NCBI RefSeq assembly: GCF_902779965.1
Contig: NZ_CACZDK010000023.1
Location: 1-64,000 of the forward strand
DNA length: 64,000 nucleotides
Direction of reading: 5' to 3'
Source of the DNA: Fibrobacter succinogenes
GTDB taxonomy: Bacteria > Fibrobacterota > Fibrobacteria > Fibrobacterales > Fibrobacteraceae
The number at the start of each line of letters is the position of its first letter. The first letter of the stretch is position 1. Position numbers and translations under genes: made by a program. Below the pieces are notes generated by a model, which saw only the letters and a list, made by a program, of their open reading frames with translations, did no database searches and was not told where the DNA came from. Shown one piece after another: positions 32,528 to 41,454 of this stretch.

Positions 32528-33484
32528 ATGATAATCGATGATTTACTTACAGACGTGAAAAGCGTTGCCATATTCGGGCATGTACGTCCCGACGGAGACT
32601 GTTTAGGCTCCACCCTTGGACTTTACAATTACGTCAAGGAAAACTACCCGGCAATTCGAGTCAACCTGTTCTTGGAACGGTTCCCCGAGAACTACAAAAT
32701 TCTCGCCAACTCCAACAACACCAACGAAATATATGACGAGGAATGCGGCACTTTCGATTTGGCGTTCCTTATAGACACGCCTTCTTTTGAACGCATCGGC
32801 GCCAACGGCGAACCCTGCATCAAGACAGCCCGCAAAACTTGCAACATCGACCACCACATCAGTAACCCGATGAATCTCTGTTCCGAGAACTACGTCGATG
32901 CCAAGGCCAGCTCCGCATGCGAAGTGCTGTACTACATGCTCGATCTAGAAAAGATCAGCAAAGACACAGCCGAATGCCTTTATTTAGGAATCGTACACGA
33001 CACTGGCGCGTTCAAGTTCAGCAGCACCGGGCAAAGGACGATGGACGCCATCGGTAATTTACTCGAAAAAGGTATCGACTTCACGAGAATCATCAACGAA
33101 ACATATTATACAAGAACATACATCCAAACTCTTGTTACAGGATACGTGATGATGACAAGCAAACTTGCGCTCGATGGGAAAGTTGTTTACAGCTACCTCA
33201 CTCCTGCAGACATGGACCGCTACTCCGTAACACCGGTCGAATTGAGCAACGTCATCGATACATTACGCGAAGTAAGCGGCACAGAAGTCGCTATATTCCT
33301 GTATCCTGTAAACGGAGAAAACAAAATAAGCTTGCGTAGCAATTATATAGTCGATGTTAACGCTATCGCCAAGAATTTTGGTGGAGGCGGTCACGTGCGC
33401 GCTGCAGGCGGAAGCTCCAAAGATAGCCCAGAAGAAACCATTACAAAGCTCTTGAAACTTATTCAAGAACAACTACAAAATTAA
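32528..33484 (+). CDS. nrnA: DHH-family phosphoesterase (NrnA-like: oligoribonuclease / pAp phosphatase)
   Basis: 318 residues. Metal-binding motifs of the DHH family: GHVRPDGDCLGS (residues 17-28), a FLIDTP motif, NIDHHISN, and a DTGAFKFSS motif; the DHHA1 domain ends NFGGGGHVRAAGG. NrnA removes 5' mononucleotides from tiny RNA fragments and dephosphorylates pAp. The order and spacing agree with bacterial NrnA of about 310-320 residues. The first codon ATG 32528 is the only reasonable start. Followed closely by a terminator. Confidence 0.88.
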   Translation: MIIDDLLTDVKSVAIFGHVRPDGDCLGSTLGLYNYVKENYPAIRVNLFLERFPENYKILANSNNTNEIYDEECGTFDLAFLIDTPSFERIGANGEPCIKTARKTCNIDHHISNPMNLCSENYVDAKASSACEVLYYMLDLEKISKDTAECLYLGIVHDTGAFKFSSTGQRTMDAIGNLLEKGIDFTRIINETYYTRTYIQTLVTGYVMMTSKLALDGKVVYSYLTPADMDRYSVTPVELSNVIDTLREVSGTEVAIFLYPVNGENKISLRSNYIVDVNAIAKNFGGGGHVRAAGGSSKDSPEETITKLLKLIQEQLQN

Positions 33485-33511
33485 AAGTTATTTTATCAAA
33501 AATTACAAAAG

Positions 33512-33538
33512 GTCAGCCTAAACAGGCTGGCTTTTTTA
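33512..33538. terminator. Terminator between nrnA and lysE-type gene
   Basis: GTCAGCCT/AGGCTGGC stem with AAAC loop and a run of six T on the plus strand; separates convergent genes. Confidence 0.85.
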
Positions 33539-34156
33539 GATGACAAACAACGCAATTGCCAAAAGCACAAACACGCAGCCGCTGAACCAGTTGAGGTTGC
33601 GGTTTGCCTTGGGAGAAGTCAAAAGGTACTTTTTGACCGTTCCTGCCAAAAGAGCAATACTTCCGAAAACAATCATCGTCGCCACGATAAATTCGGCACC
33701 AAAGATGGCCATTTGCAGACTCGGATGGATTGGGCGATCCAAACGCACCGCAGGCGGAATAAGCGAAAGAATAAAGAGAATCACCTTCGGGTTCGTCATG
33801 TTCATGATGACCCCACGGAAGTAAAGCTTGCGAGCAGACGGAATGTTGTTGGATTCTGTCGCATCGCCCTCGATCTCCACGGTTCCGACTTTCACGCCAA
33901 AACTCTTGTACGCGAGGTACAACAAATACGCAGCACCAAGGCACTGGATCACGAAAAAAGCAGTCGGGCTTGCGGCAATCAGCGCCGAAACGCCAGCCAC
34001 CAAAAGGCAAATTTGCAAAGCAATTCCAGTACAAAGCCCTAAAATAATGCAAAAACCAAGGCGCGCCCCATACGTAGCGCTTTGCGCAAGCACAAATAAA
34101 TTATCAGGTCCCGGAGCGATACCGATTACAAGAGCAGCGATAAAGAATTCAAGCAT
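33536..34156 (-). CDS. LysE/RhtB-family amino-acid exporter
   Basis: 206 residues with six hydrophobic helices. The N-terminus LVIGIAPGPDNLFVLAQSATYGARLGF is the family signature (G-x-x-PGPD/N). MNMTNPKVILFILSLIPPAV is the second conserved loop (NPKxxLFF). Family members export amino acids or homoserine-type compounds by proton antiport across the inner membrane. Substrate unknown. It starts 43 bases from a repeat-containing spacer and ends at the shared terminator. Confidence 0.85.
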   Translation of the reverse strand: MLEFFIAALVIGIAPGPDNLFVLAQSATYGARLGFCIILGLCTGIALQICLLVAGVSALIAASPTAFFVIQCLGAAYLLYLAYKSFGVKVGTVEIEGDATESNNIPSARKLYFRGVIMNMTNPKVILFILSLIPPAVRLDRPIHPSLQMAIFGAEFIVATMIVFGSIALLAGTVKKYLLTSPKANRNLNWFSGCVFVLLAIALFVI

Positions 34157-34279
34157 ATTAGTAGTTAATAGTTATTTCGCCCTTCGGGCTAGTTACTAGA
34201 ATTTAGTTAATAGAGACAACAATATAAAAATTTCTAGTAACTAGTAACTTGAAACTTGGAACTGCACCGAAGGTGCAAA

Positions 34280-34660
34280 TCACAACTTGCTCAAGAACTC
34301 GTCCACATCCATTTCGTTGAGGTCTTTTTGCAGGCTATCCAGGACATCGTCTGTAATACGAGTGTGATTTTGCTCACGTTCTTCAGCACGATTGTTCGAA
34401 ACTTCCACGAGTTTCCTGAGGGTGTTCGCCACCTCGCCCACCGTACCATCCTGACGCATCACGACATCAAGGACTTTCGAAAGCCTCTGGCGTAACTTCG
34501 TAAATTCCTCGCGGTCAAGCTCCGAAACCTCCCCATGATAGCACATCAAGGGAGTCTGGCACCGAGCACATGGGAACACCATCATGTTCGAGAAGTCTCC
34601 GTCTATTTGGACCTTAAATTTCGTTCCGCAATGCGGGCATTCGATATCCATTTCACTCAT
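34280..34660 (-). CDS. Zinc-ribbon protein of unknown function
   Basis: 126 residues starting at MSEMDIECPHCG; the frame opens 14 codons earlier but lacks a start matching a ribosome site. The N-terminal 40 residues hold a zinc ribbon (C-P-H-C ... C-A-R-C, with extra CYH). The rest is hydrophilic and helical with acidic C-terminus. Similar MJ0042-type finger proteins are common in delta-proteobacteria and Fibrobacter, often near motility or regulation genes. No function can be assigned. Confidence 0.6.
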   Translation of the reverse strand: MSEMDIECPHCGTKFKVQIDGDFSNMMVFPCARCQTPLMCYHGEVSELDREEFTKLRQRLSKVLDVVMRQDGTVGEVANTLRKLVEVSNNRAEEREQNHTRITDDVLDSLQKDLNEMDVDEFLSKL

Positions 34661-34886
34661 ATTCCAAAATCTAGAATTTTTTACAATTCCTAGCCAACAC
34701 AACTACAATATTTTATTTTTACGCAGTCCATCTCGTTTTGTGAACCCGTTATACATTTTTTCTATATAAAAACCAAATAACATTTTTCGCCTAATAAGAA
34801 AGCTGAACTTTTCAGATTGCAAACCCAACATCAAAGCGAAGCGACCCCAAAGGGCGAAGCCCGAGCTCATACCACAAACCTAAAAT

Positions 34887-36035
34887 ATGCTCTGCCACTG
34901 GCTATATCAAACAACAAACATTGATCTTTTCGACGGCCGTTTGTTCCGTGCGGGTGCCGCCGCCATGCTTTCCATCATCTTGGTGCTATTCTTTATGCCC
35001 AAGTACATCCGTTTTTTGCAGAGATTGGACGCCACCAGCGACTTTGACAAAGACGGCAAGACAAAATCACCACCTATCATGGGCGGTCTCCTTCTCGTTA
35101 TCGTTGTTGAAGTAGTTTCATTGCTCGTATGCCAAATGAACGGCTACACCATCTCGACACTCGTCATTCTAGCGCTGTTCAGCGCCGTGGGCGCTACCGA
35201 CGACATGGCCAAAGTCCGCGCCAAGCGCCTTATCAACCAAGGAAAGCTCAAAGCCGCCGAATACATGGACAAGGCCGACGGCATTTCCAGCACCCTTCGA
35301 CTGATCCTCTACTTTTTATTCAGTTTTGTCGTTGCCGTTTTCTGCTACAAGTTCATCCCCGAACTCAAGGGCGACCTCACCATTCCGTTCTGCCCGATCG
35401 ATGTGTTCCAAATCCACCTCCCCAACTGGATTTTCGTGGCATTCATGACATTCGTTATCGCAGCATCTGCAAATGGAACGAACTTCACGGACGGTCTCGA
35501 CAGTCTTGTTTCTGTGCCGATTCTTACCAGCATGTTCTTCGTTGGACTTGTAGCCTACGTGAGCGGAAACTTTATCTTTAGCCAGTACCTGAGCGTACCG
35601 TACCTCCCCGGCTGCGACGAACTTTTCCCGCTGGCGACCTCCATTGCAGGCGCGCTGCTCGCTTATCTGTGGTTCAACAGCCCTCCGGCCGAAATTTACA
35701 TGGGTGACGCCGGCTCCGTCGGCTTTGGCGCTACTATCGGCATTATGTTCATTCTCGTGCAAGCAGGGCTTTTCCTCCCCATCGTTTGCATCATCATCAT
35801 CGCCGAAGCATGCTCCGTGCTCATGCAAATTACTTGGTTCAAAATCACGAAAAAGACGACCGGCACCGGCAAGCGCATTTTCCTTTGCGCCCCGCTCCAC
35901 CACCATTACCAAAAGAAATGGGATGGACGCTTCCCGAGCAAGCCGCTCATGAACTCCAAAATCGTGTGGCGCATGCACTTGGTGAGCATCTTCGCCCTCA
36001 TCTTCAGCATGGTCGTGTTCTTTGGAATTAGGTAG
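34887..36035 (+). CDS. mraY: Phospho-N-acetylmuramoyl-pentapeptide transferase (MraY)
   Basis: 382 residues with about ten transmembrane helices. It transfers phospho-MurNAc-pentapeptide to undecaprenyl phosphate, giving lipid I. Motifs: KSPPIMGGLLLV, GATDDMAKV (Asp pair), NGTNFTDGLDSL, GDAGSVGFGA and the APLHHHYQKKW signature with HHH for catalysis. The gene stands outside any mur cluster here, with a UDP-sugar pyrophosphorylase downstream. Some segments deviate from the classic enzyme (long loop after the first Asp pair), so an alternative WecA-like role is possible but less likely. Confidence 0.85.
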   Translation: MLCHWLYQTTNIDLFDGRLFRAGAAAMLSIILVLFFMPKYIRFLQRLDATSDFDKDGKTKSPPIMGGLLLVIVVEVVSLLVCQMNGYTISTLVILALFSAVGATDDMAKVRAKRLINQGKLKAAEYMDKADGISSTLRLILYFLFSFVVAVFCYKFIPELKGDLTIPFCPIDVFQIHLPNWIFVAFMTFVIAASANGTNFTDGLDSLVSVPILTSMFFVGLVAYVSGNFIFSQYLSVPYLPGCDELFPLATSIAGALLAYLWFNSPPAEIYMGDAGSVGFGATIGIMFILVQAGLFLPIVCIIIIAEACSVLMQITWFKITKKTTGTGKRIFLCAPLHHHYQKKWDGRFPSKPLMNSKIVWRMHLVSIFALIFSMVVFFGIR

Positions 36036-36135
36036 TAGGAAGTAGACTGTGACTTAAGTGCTCGTCGAGCTTCGCTGCAGTTACTAATTATCAGTTAATA
36101 GTTACTTGAAAGTCCTGCAAAGCGGGGCTTTTTTA
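36033..36135. repeat. Short AGTAGGAAGTAGACTGTG repeat and spacer
   Basis: AGTAGGAAGTAGACTGTG unit at about 36033-36051, then TTACTAATTATCAGTTAATAG. The hairpin-like AGTCCTGCAAAGCGGGGCTTTTTT at about 36110-36133 may be the mraY terminator. Confidence 0.5.
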
Positions 36136-36243
36136 CTTTGGGAACAATTCGATTTTTTAATCCTTCGTACTGCCTTCGTCGTATGCGGATTCAAAAAAAT
36201 AATCCATCATAACAAGTCCGAGCAACATTCTATATTTCATCGC

Positions 36244-37581
36244 ATGAATATCATCGAAACTTTGAACGCCGCAGGCCAGCAGGAATTGGCCCAACATTTG
36301 GAAACTTTGACGGGCGAAGCCCGCGCAAATTTGGAACGCGATATTTTAAGCCAGGATTGGCAAGAACTCAAGGCTTTGCATGCCGAAAAATCAGCCGCAA
36401 ATTTGAGTGACAACGTTTCTGCGGACCTCACCCCGATGCCGTGGAAACTCGCTACCGACGACCTCCGTTACGATTTTTGGAAAGAGACCGGCGAGATTCT
36501 TTTAAGCAAGGGTAAAGTTGCCGCATTCCTCGTTGCAGGTGGTCAAGGTTCGCGCCTCGGTTTCGATGGTCCCAAAGGCATGTTCGACATCGGCCTTCCG
36601 AGCCACAAGAGTTTGTTCCAGTTGCAGGCGGAACGTTTGCGCAACTTGGGCGCCCGTGTGGGCCACGCCATTCCGTGGTGCATCATGACGAGCCCGCTCA
36701 ATCACGAAGCGACCGTCAACTTTTTTGCAGAAAACAACTTCTTTGGTTTAAACCGCGAAGACATCCGATTCTTCCAGCAGGGAACGATTTGCGCCCTCAC
36801 CGCTGACGGCAAGGCAGTCCGCGACGGCGAAGATCATTTGGCTCTCGTGCCCGATGGAAACGGCGGTTGCTTCCGCGCACTCGCCCAAAGCGGCACGCTC
36901 GCCTGGCTTGTAGAACGCGGCGTACAATACGTGTTCCTCTATAGCGTCGATAACGCTCTTTGCCGCATTTGCGACCCGGCATTCATTGGCGCCCTCGCCG
37001 AAAAAGGCACGATTCTCAGCGCCTCGAAGGTCGTGCACAAAGCAGGCCCGAACGAAAAAGTCGGCATTTTCGCCTTCCAGAACAAAAAGCCGGGCGTTGT
37101 CGAATACAGCGACCTTCCGGAAAACTTCCGTGACATGACGAACGCCGATGGCAGCCTCACGTTCGACGGTGGCAACATCGCGATTCACTTGTTCAAAATT
37201 AGCGGACTTCGCAAGTTGCAGACAAGCAAGCTCCCGTGGCACACCGCACGCAAAACCGTTTGCGGCATCGAAAAGTGCTTCAAGTTCGAACAATTCCTCT
37301 TTGACGCATTCCCGCAGTTGGGTTCCATGCTCCCGTTCGGCGTTGTGCGCGAAGAAGAATTCAGCCCGGTCAAGAATGCCGAAGGCAATGATTCTCCGAA
37401 GACCGCACGCACCATGATTGGCAAGCTCCACCGCGAATGGCTCCGCAAGGCACACGTGAAGATTGACGAGAAGAAGTTGTACGAAATCTCGCCGACAATC
37501 AGCTACGCTGGCGAAGGCCTCAAGCAGAGCGTTTTTGACCGCGAACTCGGCAGAAACATTCTGGAATTTGAAGAGGATTAG
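36244..37581 (+). CDS. UDPGP-family UDP-sugar pyrophosphorylase (AGX-like, UDP-GlcNAc/UDP-GalNAc type)
   Basis: 445 residues from MNIIETLNAAGQQ; an upstream extension of the frame runs through a repeat and is unlikely. The nucleotide-binding motif is LVAGGQGSRLGFDGPKG (near residue 97), with the uridine-binding GGNGGC-like DGNGGCFRAL, an IHLF segment and an FKFEQFLFDAF segment, all typical of eukaryote-type AGX/UAP enzymes. It forms UDP-sugar plus pyrophosphate from UTP and a sugar 1-phosphate. UDP-GlcNAc seems most likely because the enzyme shares the FKFEQFLFDAF motif of UAP1, which is uncommon in bacteria. Confidence 0.85.
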   Translation: MNIIETLNAAGQQELAQHLETLTGEARANLERDILSQDWQELKALHAEKSAANLSDNVSADLTPMPWKLATDDLRYDFWKETGEILLSKGKVAAFLVAGGQGSRLGFDGPKGMFDIGLPSHKSLFQLQAERLRNLGARVGHAIPWCIMTSPLNHEATVNFFAENNFFGLNREDIRFFQQGTICALTADGKAVRDGEDHLALVPDGNGGCFRALAQSGTLAWLVERGVQYVFLYSVDNALCRICDPAFIGALAEKGTILSASKVVHKAGPNEKVGIFAFQNKKPGVVEYSDLPENFRDMTNADGSLTFDGGNIAIHLFKISGLRKLQTSKLPWHTARKTVCGIEKCFKFEQFLFDAFPQLGSMLPFGVVREEEFSPVKNAEGNDSPKTARTMIGKLHREWLRKAHVKIDEKKLYEISPTISYAGEGLKQSVFDRELGRNILEFEED

Positions 37582-37589
37582 CGCCTTCG

Positions 37590-37640
37590 GCGCAGTAGAC
37601 TGTAGGAAGTAGGCGGTAGGAAGTAGGATTTGTCATGCCC
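37590..37640. repeat. AGTAGACTGTAGGAAGTAGG repeat
   Basis: GCAGTAGACTGTAGGAAGTAGGCGGTAGGAAGTAGG, a copy of the dispersed AGTAGGAAGTAG family, immediately upstream of the acyltransferase gene. Confidence 0.55.
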
Positions 37641-37672
37641 GCCACTGTGCGGGCATCTCCTTTTTATAGCGA

Positions 37673-38650
37673 ATGCACAGAGCAAAAGTCATAACGTACA
37701 AATTCCTAATCAACATTCTGCTGCGTTTGCCGGATGCGTTTTACGCTGTTCTTTTCGCTGTTGTATTCCCGATTTACAAGGCGCTCCACAAGGAGCGTGC
37801 GTATGGGCGTGTGGAAAAGCACTTGGCCGCAGCAAAGGAATACGAGGCAAGAGAAAACAACGGCACCAACAAGATGCCGCGCGATATAAAAAGCCCGCAC
37901 CCAAAAGCGCTTGCGACAATAAATGCGCGCGACACATTCCGTGGCATCTTTTGGAACGCACTAGAATCGTACCGCGGACTCGCCCGTTTCAAAAACGTTG
38001 AAAAACGAATCGAGTACGAAAACGAACACATCATCCGCAACGCCATCGCAGATTGCGCCAATCAAAACGCCCCCATTGCCGGCATTAGCATTCATCAAGG
38101 TGCCTTCGAACTTTTGCACCGCGCACTCTGCCGTTACAGCGAACACGTCCACCTCATCACCGACTCCGTCGGCGACATCGCCTTCCGCGAAGTCCTCAAG
38201 AATCTCCGCAGCGACAAGCACCTCACCGAATACCACCCCGATGAAACAGGTCGCCTCATCCGGGAACTATTCCGCACCAAAGGCATTCTCGCGATGGTCA
38301 TCGATCAAGGCAAGCACACCAAAGGGAACACGGTATCGCTATTCGGCCGCCCTAGCACGCTCTACTTACGCCTTCCGCAAAAAATAAACGAAATGGGCGC
38401 AGGAATCGTCACATTCCGCACGTGGAGCGAAAAGAAACGCATCGTCATCCGTTTCGAAAGCTATTACCCACCTAAATTCGATATACAACATGGCCGCGAG
38501 ACGTCCGCCAGATTATACGATCAAAGCGTAAAAAATGCCACGCCATCAGAAAGCGCGCTCGTCACCGCCATCGCGCACGAAGTCGAAACATGGATAGCCG
38601 AACACCCCGAACAGTGGAGCTGGAATTACCACGGAAATTTTATAAGATAA
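37673..38650 (+). CDS. Lipid A biosynthesis acyltransferase (LpxL/HtrB-like)
   Basis: 325 residues with one N-terminal hydrophobic helix. The HX4E catalytic motif is H141-QGAF-E146. Further family elements are the VIDQG segment around residue 208, LFGRPSTLYLRLP (the GR contact loop), and the C-terminal PEQWSWNYHGNF. It adds a secondary fatty acid to lipid A or a related lipid on the cytoplasmic face of the inner membrane. The central segment from residue 55 to 100 has an unusual charged insertion. Confidence 0.8.
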   Translation: MHRAKVITYKFLINILLRLPDAFYAVLFAVVFPIYKALHKERAYGRVEKHLAAAKEYEARENNGTNKMPRDIKSPHPKALATINARDTFRGIFWNALESYRGLARFKNVEKRIEYENEHIIRNAIADCANQNAPIAGISIHQGAFELLHRALCRYSEHVHLITDSVGDIAFREVLKNLRSDKHLTEYHPDETGRLIRELFRTKGILAMVIDQGKHTKGNTVSLFGRPSTLYLRLPQKINEMGAGIVTFRTWSEKKRIVIRFESYYPPKFDIQHGRETSARLYDQSVKNATPSESALVTAIAHEVETWIAEHPEQWSWNYHGNFIR

Positions 38651-38699
38651 AAGTCTTTATCTTTATTTAAACGTAAATAGCACTTTATGCGGGCGGGGC

Positions 38700-38820
38700 C
38701 CCAGCTCGGAAAAATCTAAAACCCATCCTGGCGCAAGCGCCAACCATACGGCTCGACCATGACCATACAAGTATGGTCGCGGCACTCGCCTTTAAAGGTT
38801 ATGGCCGACGCTTTTATTCT
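38700..38820. repeat. Palindromic hairpin repeat region
   Basis: The spacer between the acyltransferase and Smr genes holds CCATCCTGGCGCAAGCGCC and the perfect 18-base palindrome GACCATACAAGTATGGTC (38761-38778), then CGCGGCACTCGCC. It has the layout of the repeats at 19116 and 44645/44704. No gene seen. Confidence 0.5.
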
Positions 38821-38935
38821 CTATACGATTCTTTTCTTTTTTCTAATTTAACAGATTTTCTCACTTTTACCGTTTATGAAATTCAACATATTTGAGGTTG
38901 CTTTTTTTATATTTCACTAAAAAGCAGGAATAACA

Positions 38936-39391
38936 ATGCCTTTAAATGCAGATGAAGAATTTCAATTAGAGTGGATCAAGAACCACCCCATGCAAGACAA
39001 AGATGAACTTGCCGAAATCCAGGCGGAAGCCGAAGCCGAGGCGAGACCCCAGCGTGCCACCCGTGGCAAGAAAATGCGCCGCAACCCCGCCGCTTGGGAA
39101 CTCCCGAACCCCGAAGATGAAATCGACCTTCACGGATTCACCTCCGAAGAAGCCGCTGAAGCCGTTGAGCGCCGCATCGACGATTTGCTCATCGCAGGTC
39201 TCAGCGTTTTGCGCGTCATTCATGGCGGTGGCAACCCGGAATACGGAAACGTCAAGCGCATCATCGACCGCAAAGTCCGTTCTGAATGGAAAAATAGAGT
39301 CGTATTTTACAAAGTTGAACCCGACAACGCCGGCTCTAGCATTATGAAAATCGGCAAACCGCACCCGCAACCCGCAAAAAAGAAAAAATAA
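38936..39391 (+). CDS. Smr-domain protein
   Basis: 151 residues. A charged N-terminal helix (residues 20-50, Glu/Ala-rich then basic RATRGKKMRRNPAAW) precedes the Smr domain: EIDLHGFTSEEAAEAVERRI (DLHG motif) and LRVIHGGGN (HGxGxG-type loop), then GNVKRIIDRKVR. Smr domains are nucleases or nucleic-acid-binding folds; the MutS2-linked form suppresses recombination, and small stand-alone forms act in ribosome rescue. Nothing here indicates which. Basic tail PAKKKK. Confidence 0.85.
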   Translation: MPLNADEEFQLEWIKNHPMQDKDELAEIQAEAEAEARPQRATRGKKMRRNPAAWELPNPEDEIDLHGFTSEEAAEAVERRIDDLLIAGLSVLRVIHGGGNPEYGNVKRIIDRKVRSEWKNRVVFYKVEPDNAGSSIMKIGKPHPQPAKKKK

Positions 39392-39492
39392 TCGAAAAAT
39401 TTTCACTTTTTTTGCCCTGACCCCTTTAAAAGTCAATCGAAATTAACTATAATTGTGCGCGTCAACGACGAACCGTCAAGACAAAAACAAAA

Positions 39493-39566
39493 CGGAATAT
39501 AGCTCAGCCTGGTAGAGCGCTTGCTTCGGGAGCAAGAGGTCGTGAGTTCGAATCTCGCTATTCCGA
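39493..39566 (+). tRNA. tRNA-Pro (anticodon CGG)
   Basis: A full cloverleaf: acceptor CGGAATA/TATTCCG, D-stem GCTC/GAGC, anticodon stem CTTGC/GCAAG with loop TTCGGGA giving anticodon CGG (Pro), T-loop TTCGAAT flanked by GTGAG/CTCGC, discriminator A. No encoded CCA. It is followed by a terminator and by two partial copies of its 3' end. Confidence 0.95.
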
Positions 39567-39577
39567 TAAAACAAAAG

Positions 39578-39600
39578 GACACCCATGAGGGTGTCTTTTT
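39578..39600 (+). terminator. Terminator of tRNA-Pro
   Basis: GACACCC/GGGTGTC stem with ATGA loop and a five-base T-run, 12 bases after the tRNA. Confidence 0.85.
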
Positions 39601-40060
39601 GTTTTATACTGATATTCCGAGAGATGAGAACTCACGAAGTGAGTTCGACTAAATCGCCCCGAGAGCGAAGCGAATATCGCGTGATTTAGAGATTACGCCG
39701 CATGGCGTAACCCGGAGGGCAAAAGCCGAAACGAAGTGAGGATTTTGTCTTATCTCGCTATTCCGATAAAAAAGGAACCACCCATCAGGGTGGTTTCTTT
39801 TTATATCCGAATATCACCGAGATGAAGAACTCACGAAGTGAGTTCGAGTAGCAGCGAGGCGAGCGTCGCGACAGACCGCTAGCGGGATGGCATGAACAAG
39901 CCGATGCAGCGGACGCCGTAGGCGTCACTAAATCGCCCCGAGAGCGAAGCGAATATCGCGTGATTTAGAGATTACGCCGCTAGGCGTAACCCGAAGGGTA
40001 AAATCCGAAACGCAAGTGAGGATTTTATCTTATCTCGCAAAAGTCGGAATTTTTCTGTAA
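39601..40060. repeat. Tandem structured repeat carrying copies of the tRNA-Pro 3' end
   Basis: Two 110-base near-identical units (39649-39758 and 39928-40038) start CTAAATCGCC and end TATCTCGC. The tRNA 3' end ATCTCGCTATTCCGATAAA (39552-39570) recurs exactly at 39752-39770, 200 bases on, and is followed by a second terminator hairpin (39776-39783/39788-39795) whose stem AACCACCC/GGGTGGTT differs but pairs. Inside each unit are palindromes (CTAAATC/GATTTAG, TTACGCC/GGCGTAA, ACTCAC/GTGAGT). The unit ending at 40038 lacks the tRNA end. Confidence 0.8.
39776..39800 (+). terminator. Duplicated terminator with altered stem
   Basis: AACCACCC/GGGTGGTT stem with ATCA loop and T-rich tail. It follows the second copy of the tRNA-Pro 3' end. 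Confidence 0.75.
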
Positions 40061-40380
40061 TCAGGCTGTTGTTGCATAGATTACGCACCTTCCACCAGCC
40101 TTTTTATAGCCACAGCGTTCAACAATCTTATCGCAAAAGTATTTTGAACTATTAAGTATTTATTAATAACTGAGTTTACTGCCATCATCAGCGTCAGCCA
40201 AACTGCAAATGGAAACAGGAGTTATCTTTCGGGACTTTGACATAAAATCACCTCAAACTTTTTTGATTTTGAAGAACCGTCCACAGAAGATGTTGCACGT
40301 CCATAGTTTTAAATATAACCTAGAGCATTCTCTTTTTCAATCGTCCTTGCCTAGTGAGAAGTTTTTGCTTCTTTCGACTC
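40060..40380. other. Gene-free stretch
   Basis: About 320 bases between the repeat unit and the radical SAM gene stop. I see no credible reading frame, RNA or repeat of the types listed. A short AGAAGTTTTTGCTTCT hairpin near 40360 may help terminate the leftward radical SAM gene. Confidence 0.5.
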
Positions 40381-41451
40381 TTACTGTCCAAATCGTTTTT
40401 CAGGATTCGGGCAGTGATCCTCGTGACTGTCAGGCCAAACCCACACTTCGTCTGCAAACGGGCAAGACCCGCACAGGCCGCCAACGGGGCACAAGCCCGC
40501 GGAACGGTCAAAGAAAAGGCTCCCTTCACAATGTACATTAGTCGACTTCAGTCGAGACCGCAGCAAAGCTACATCGTCTTCAGTAAGTTCATACTCTTTT
40601 CGAAATTCAGGTGGAACACATTTCAACAACACCACTTTATTCCACTTGATTCTATCAATTCCAATCGCAGTTGCCCATTCCACCAACGCAGGCACCTCTT
40701 GCAAATTCTTTTTATGCAGCGTCACTTGCAACGAGACCGTCGCGATTCTTGATTTTGCAGTCCCAGCGCTTCTCGATTCTGCGACTCTCGATTTCGAAGT
40801 TTCCGCGCATTCCACATCAGCAGTCCCCGCGCAACCAACATTCGCGCAGCTAGCTACACCCGCGCTGTAAGCATTCCCGCGCAACTTGTCTCGCAACCGA
40901 ACCAACTTTTCAACGTTCGCTTTCCAGCCATCAAACTGTTCCGACGCCAAATAGCTCACCTTAATATCGCTACAAGCACACAACAACTTCGCCAAACATT
41001 CTTCACGCCCCCACTTTCCAGAGAACGTTCCGTTCGTCGTGATATTTAGCGGTAGCCCAAGCGCACCGCACAACTCTATCAGTTCGTCAAAATGCGAATA
41101 AAGTAGCGGTTCCCCCATTGTCGAAGGAATCACTTCTCGCAACAAGCGTTTACCCGAAACATCTCGCTCCGCGGCATACTTTTCAATCGCCGTCCGCGCA
41201 ACTTCAAAAGGCATTTCGCCCATGCCAAGCGCGCGGCGTTCCTTATTGCAATTACGTTCCTTATTACAATCAGAAAAACGTTCCCCGTTACTATTCGCTA
41301 AGCGCGCATTTTCACTATCCAACACACAATCCCGATTATCATCTCTAGCATTTGAAGCATCACAATGAAGTAAAGCCCGCTGGTTCAAAAAACACAGCGG
41401 ACAACGCAAATTGCAGACGTCAGGATTTGTGAGTAAAGTAACGCGTCGCAT
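40381..41451 (-). CDS. Radical SAM protein with low-complexity insertions
   Basis: 356 residues. Cluster motif C13-x3-C17-x2-C20 near the N-terminus (VCNLRCPLC), then a GEPLLYSHFDEL segment (the GEP loop), a TTNGTF strand and a Cys-rich end (LCPVGGLCGSCPF, HEDHCPNP) like a twitch/SPASM fragment. Two inserts are unlike the family: residues 31-75, rich in Asn/Arg/Asp/Glu, and about 195-240, with repeated Ala/Cys/Ser/Arg segments. They may be expanded low-complexity loops. It differs clearly from the 358-residue enzymes at 16184 and 18011, and its substrate is unknown. Confidence 0.7.
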   Translation of the reverse strand: MRRVTLLTNPDVCNLRCPLCFLNQRALLHCDASNARDDNRDCVLDSENARLANSNGERFSDCNKERNCNKERRALGMGEMPFEVARTAIEKYAAERDVSGKRLLREVIPSTMGEPLLYSHFDELIELCGALGLPLNITTNGTFSGKWGREECLAKLLCACSDIKVSYLASEQFDGWKANVEKLVRLRDKLRGNAYSAGVASCANVGCAGTADVECAETSKSRVAESRSAGTAKSRIATVSLQVTLHKKNLQEVPALVEWATAIGIDRIKWNKVVLLKCVPPEFRKEYELTEDDVALLRSRLKSTNVHCEGSLFFDRSAGLCPVGGLCGSCPFADEVWVWPDSHEDHCPNPEKRFGQ

Positions 41452-41454
41452 TTT

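Noticed and set aside
34887-36035. WecA-type polyprenol phosphate transferase instead of MraY
   Set aside because: The APLHHHYQKK motif and the overall order fit MraY better than WecA.
39601-40060. Possible CRISPR array or rRNA fragment at the tRNA-Pro locus
   Set aside because: Only two long units with internal palindromes; no rRNA signature.
40209-40541. 110-codon plus-strand frame
   Set aside because: It runs into the 3' part of the radical SAM gene on the opposite strand; no ribosome site or domain.
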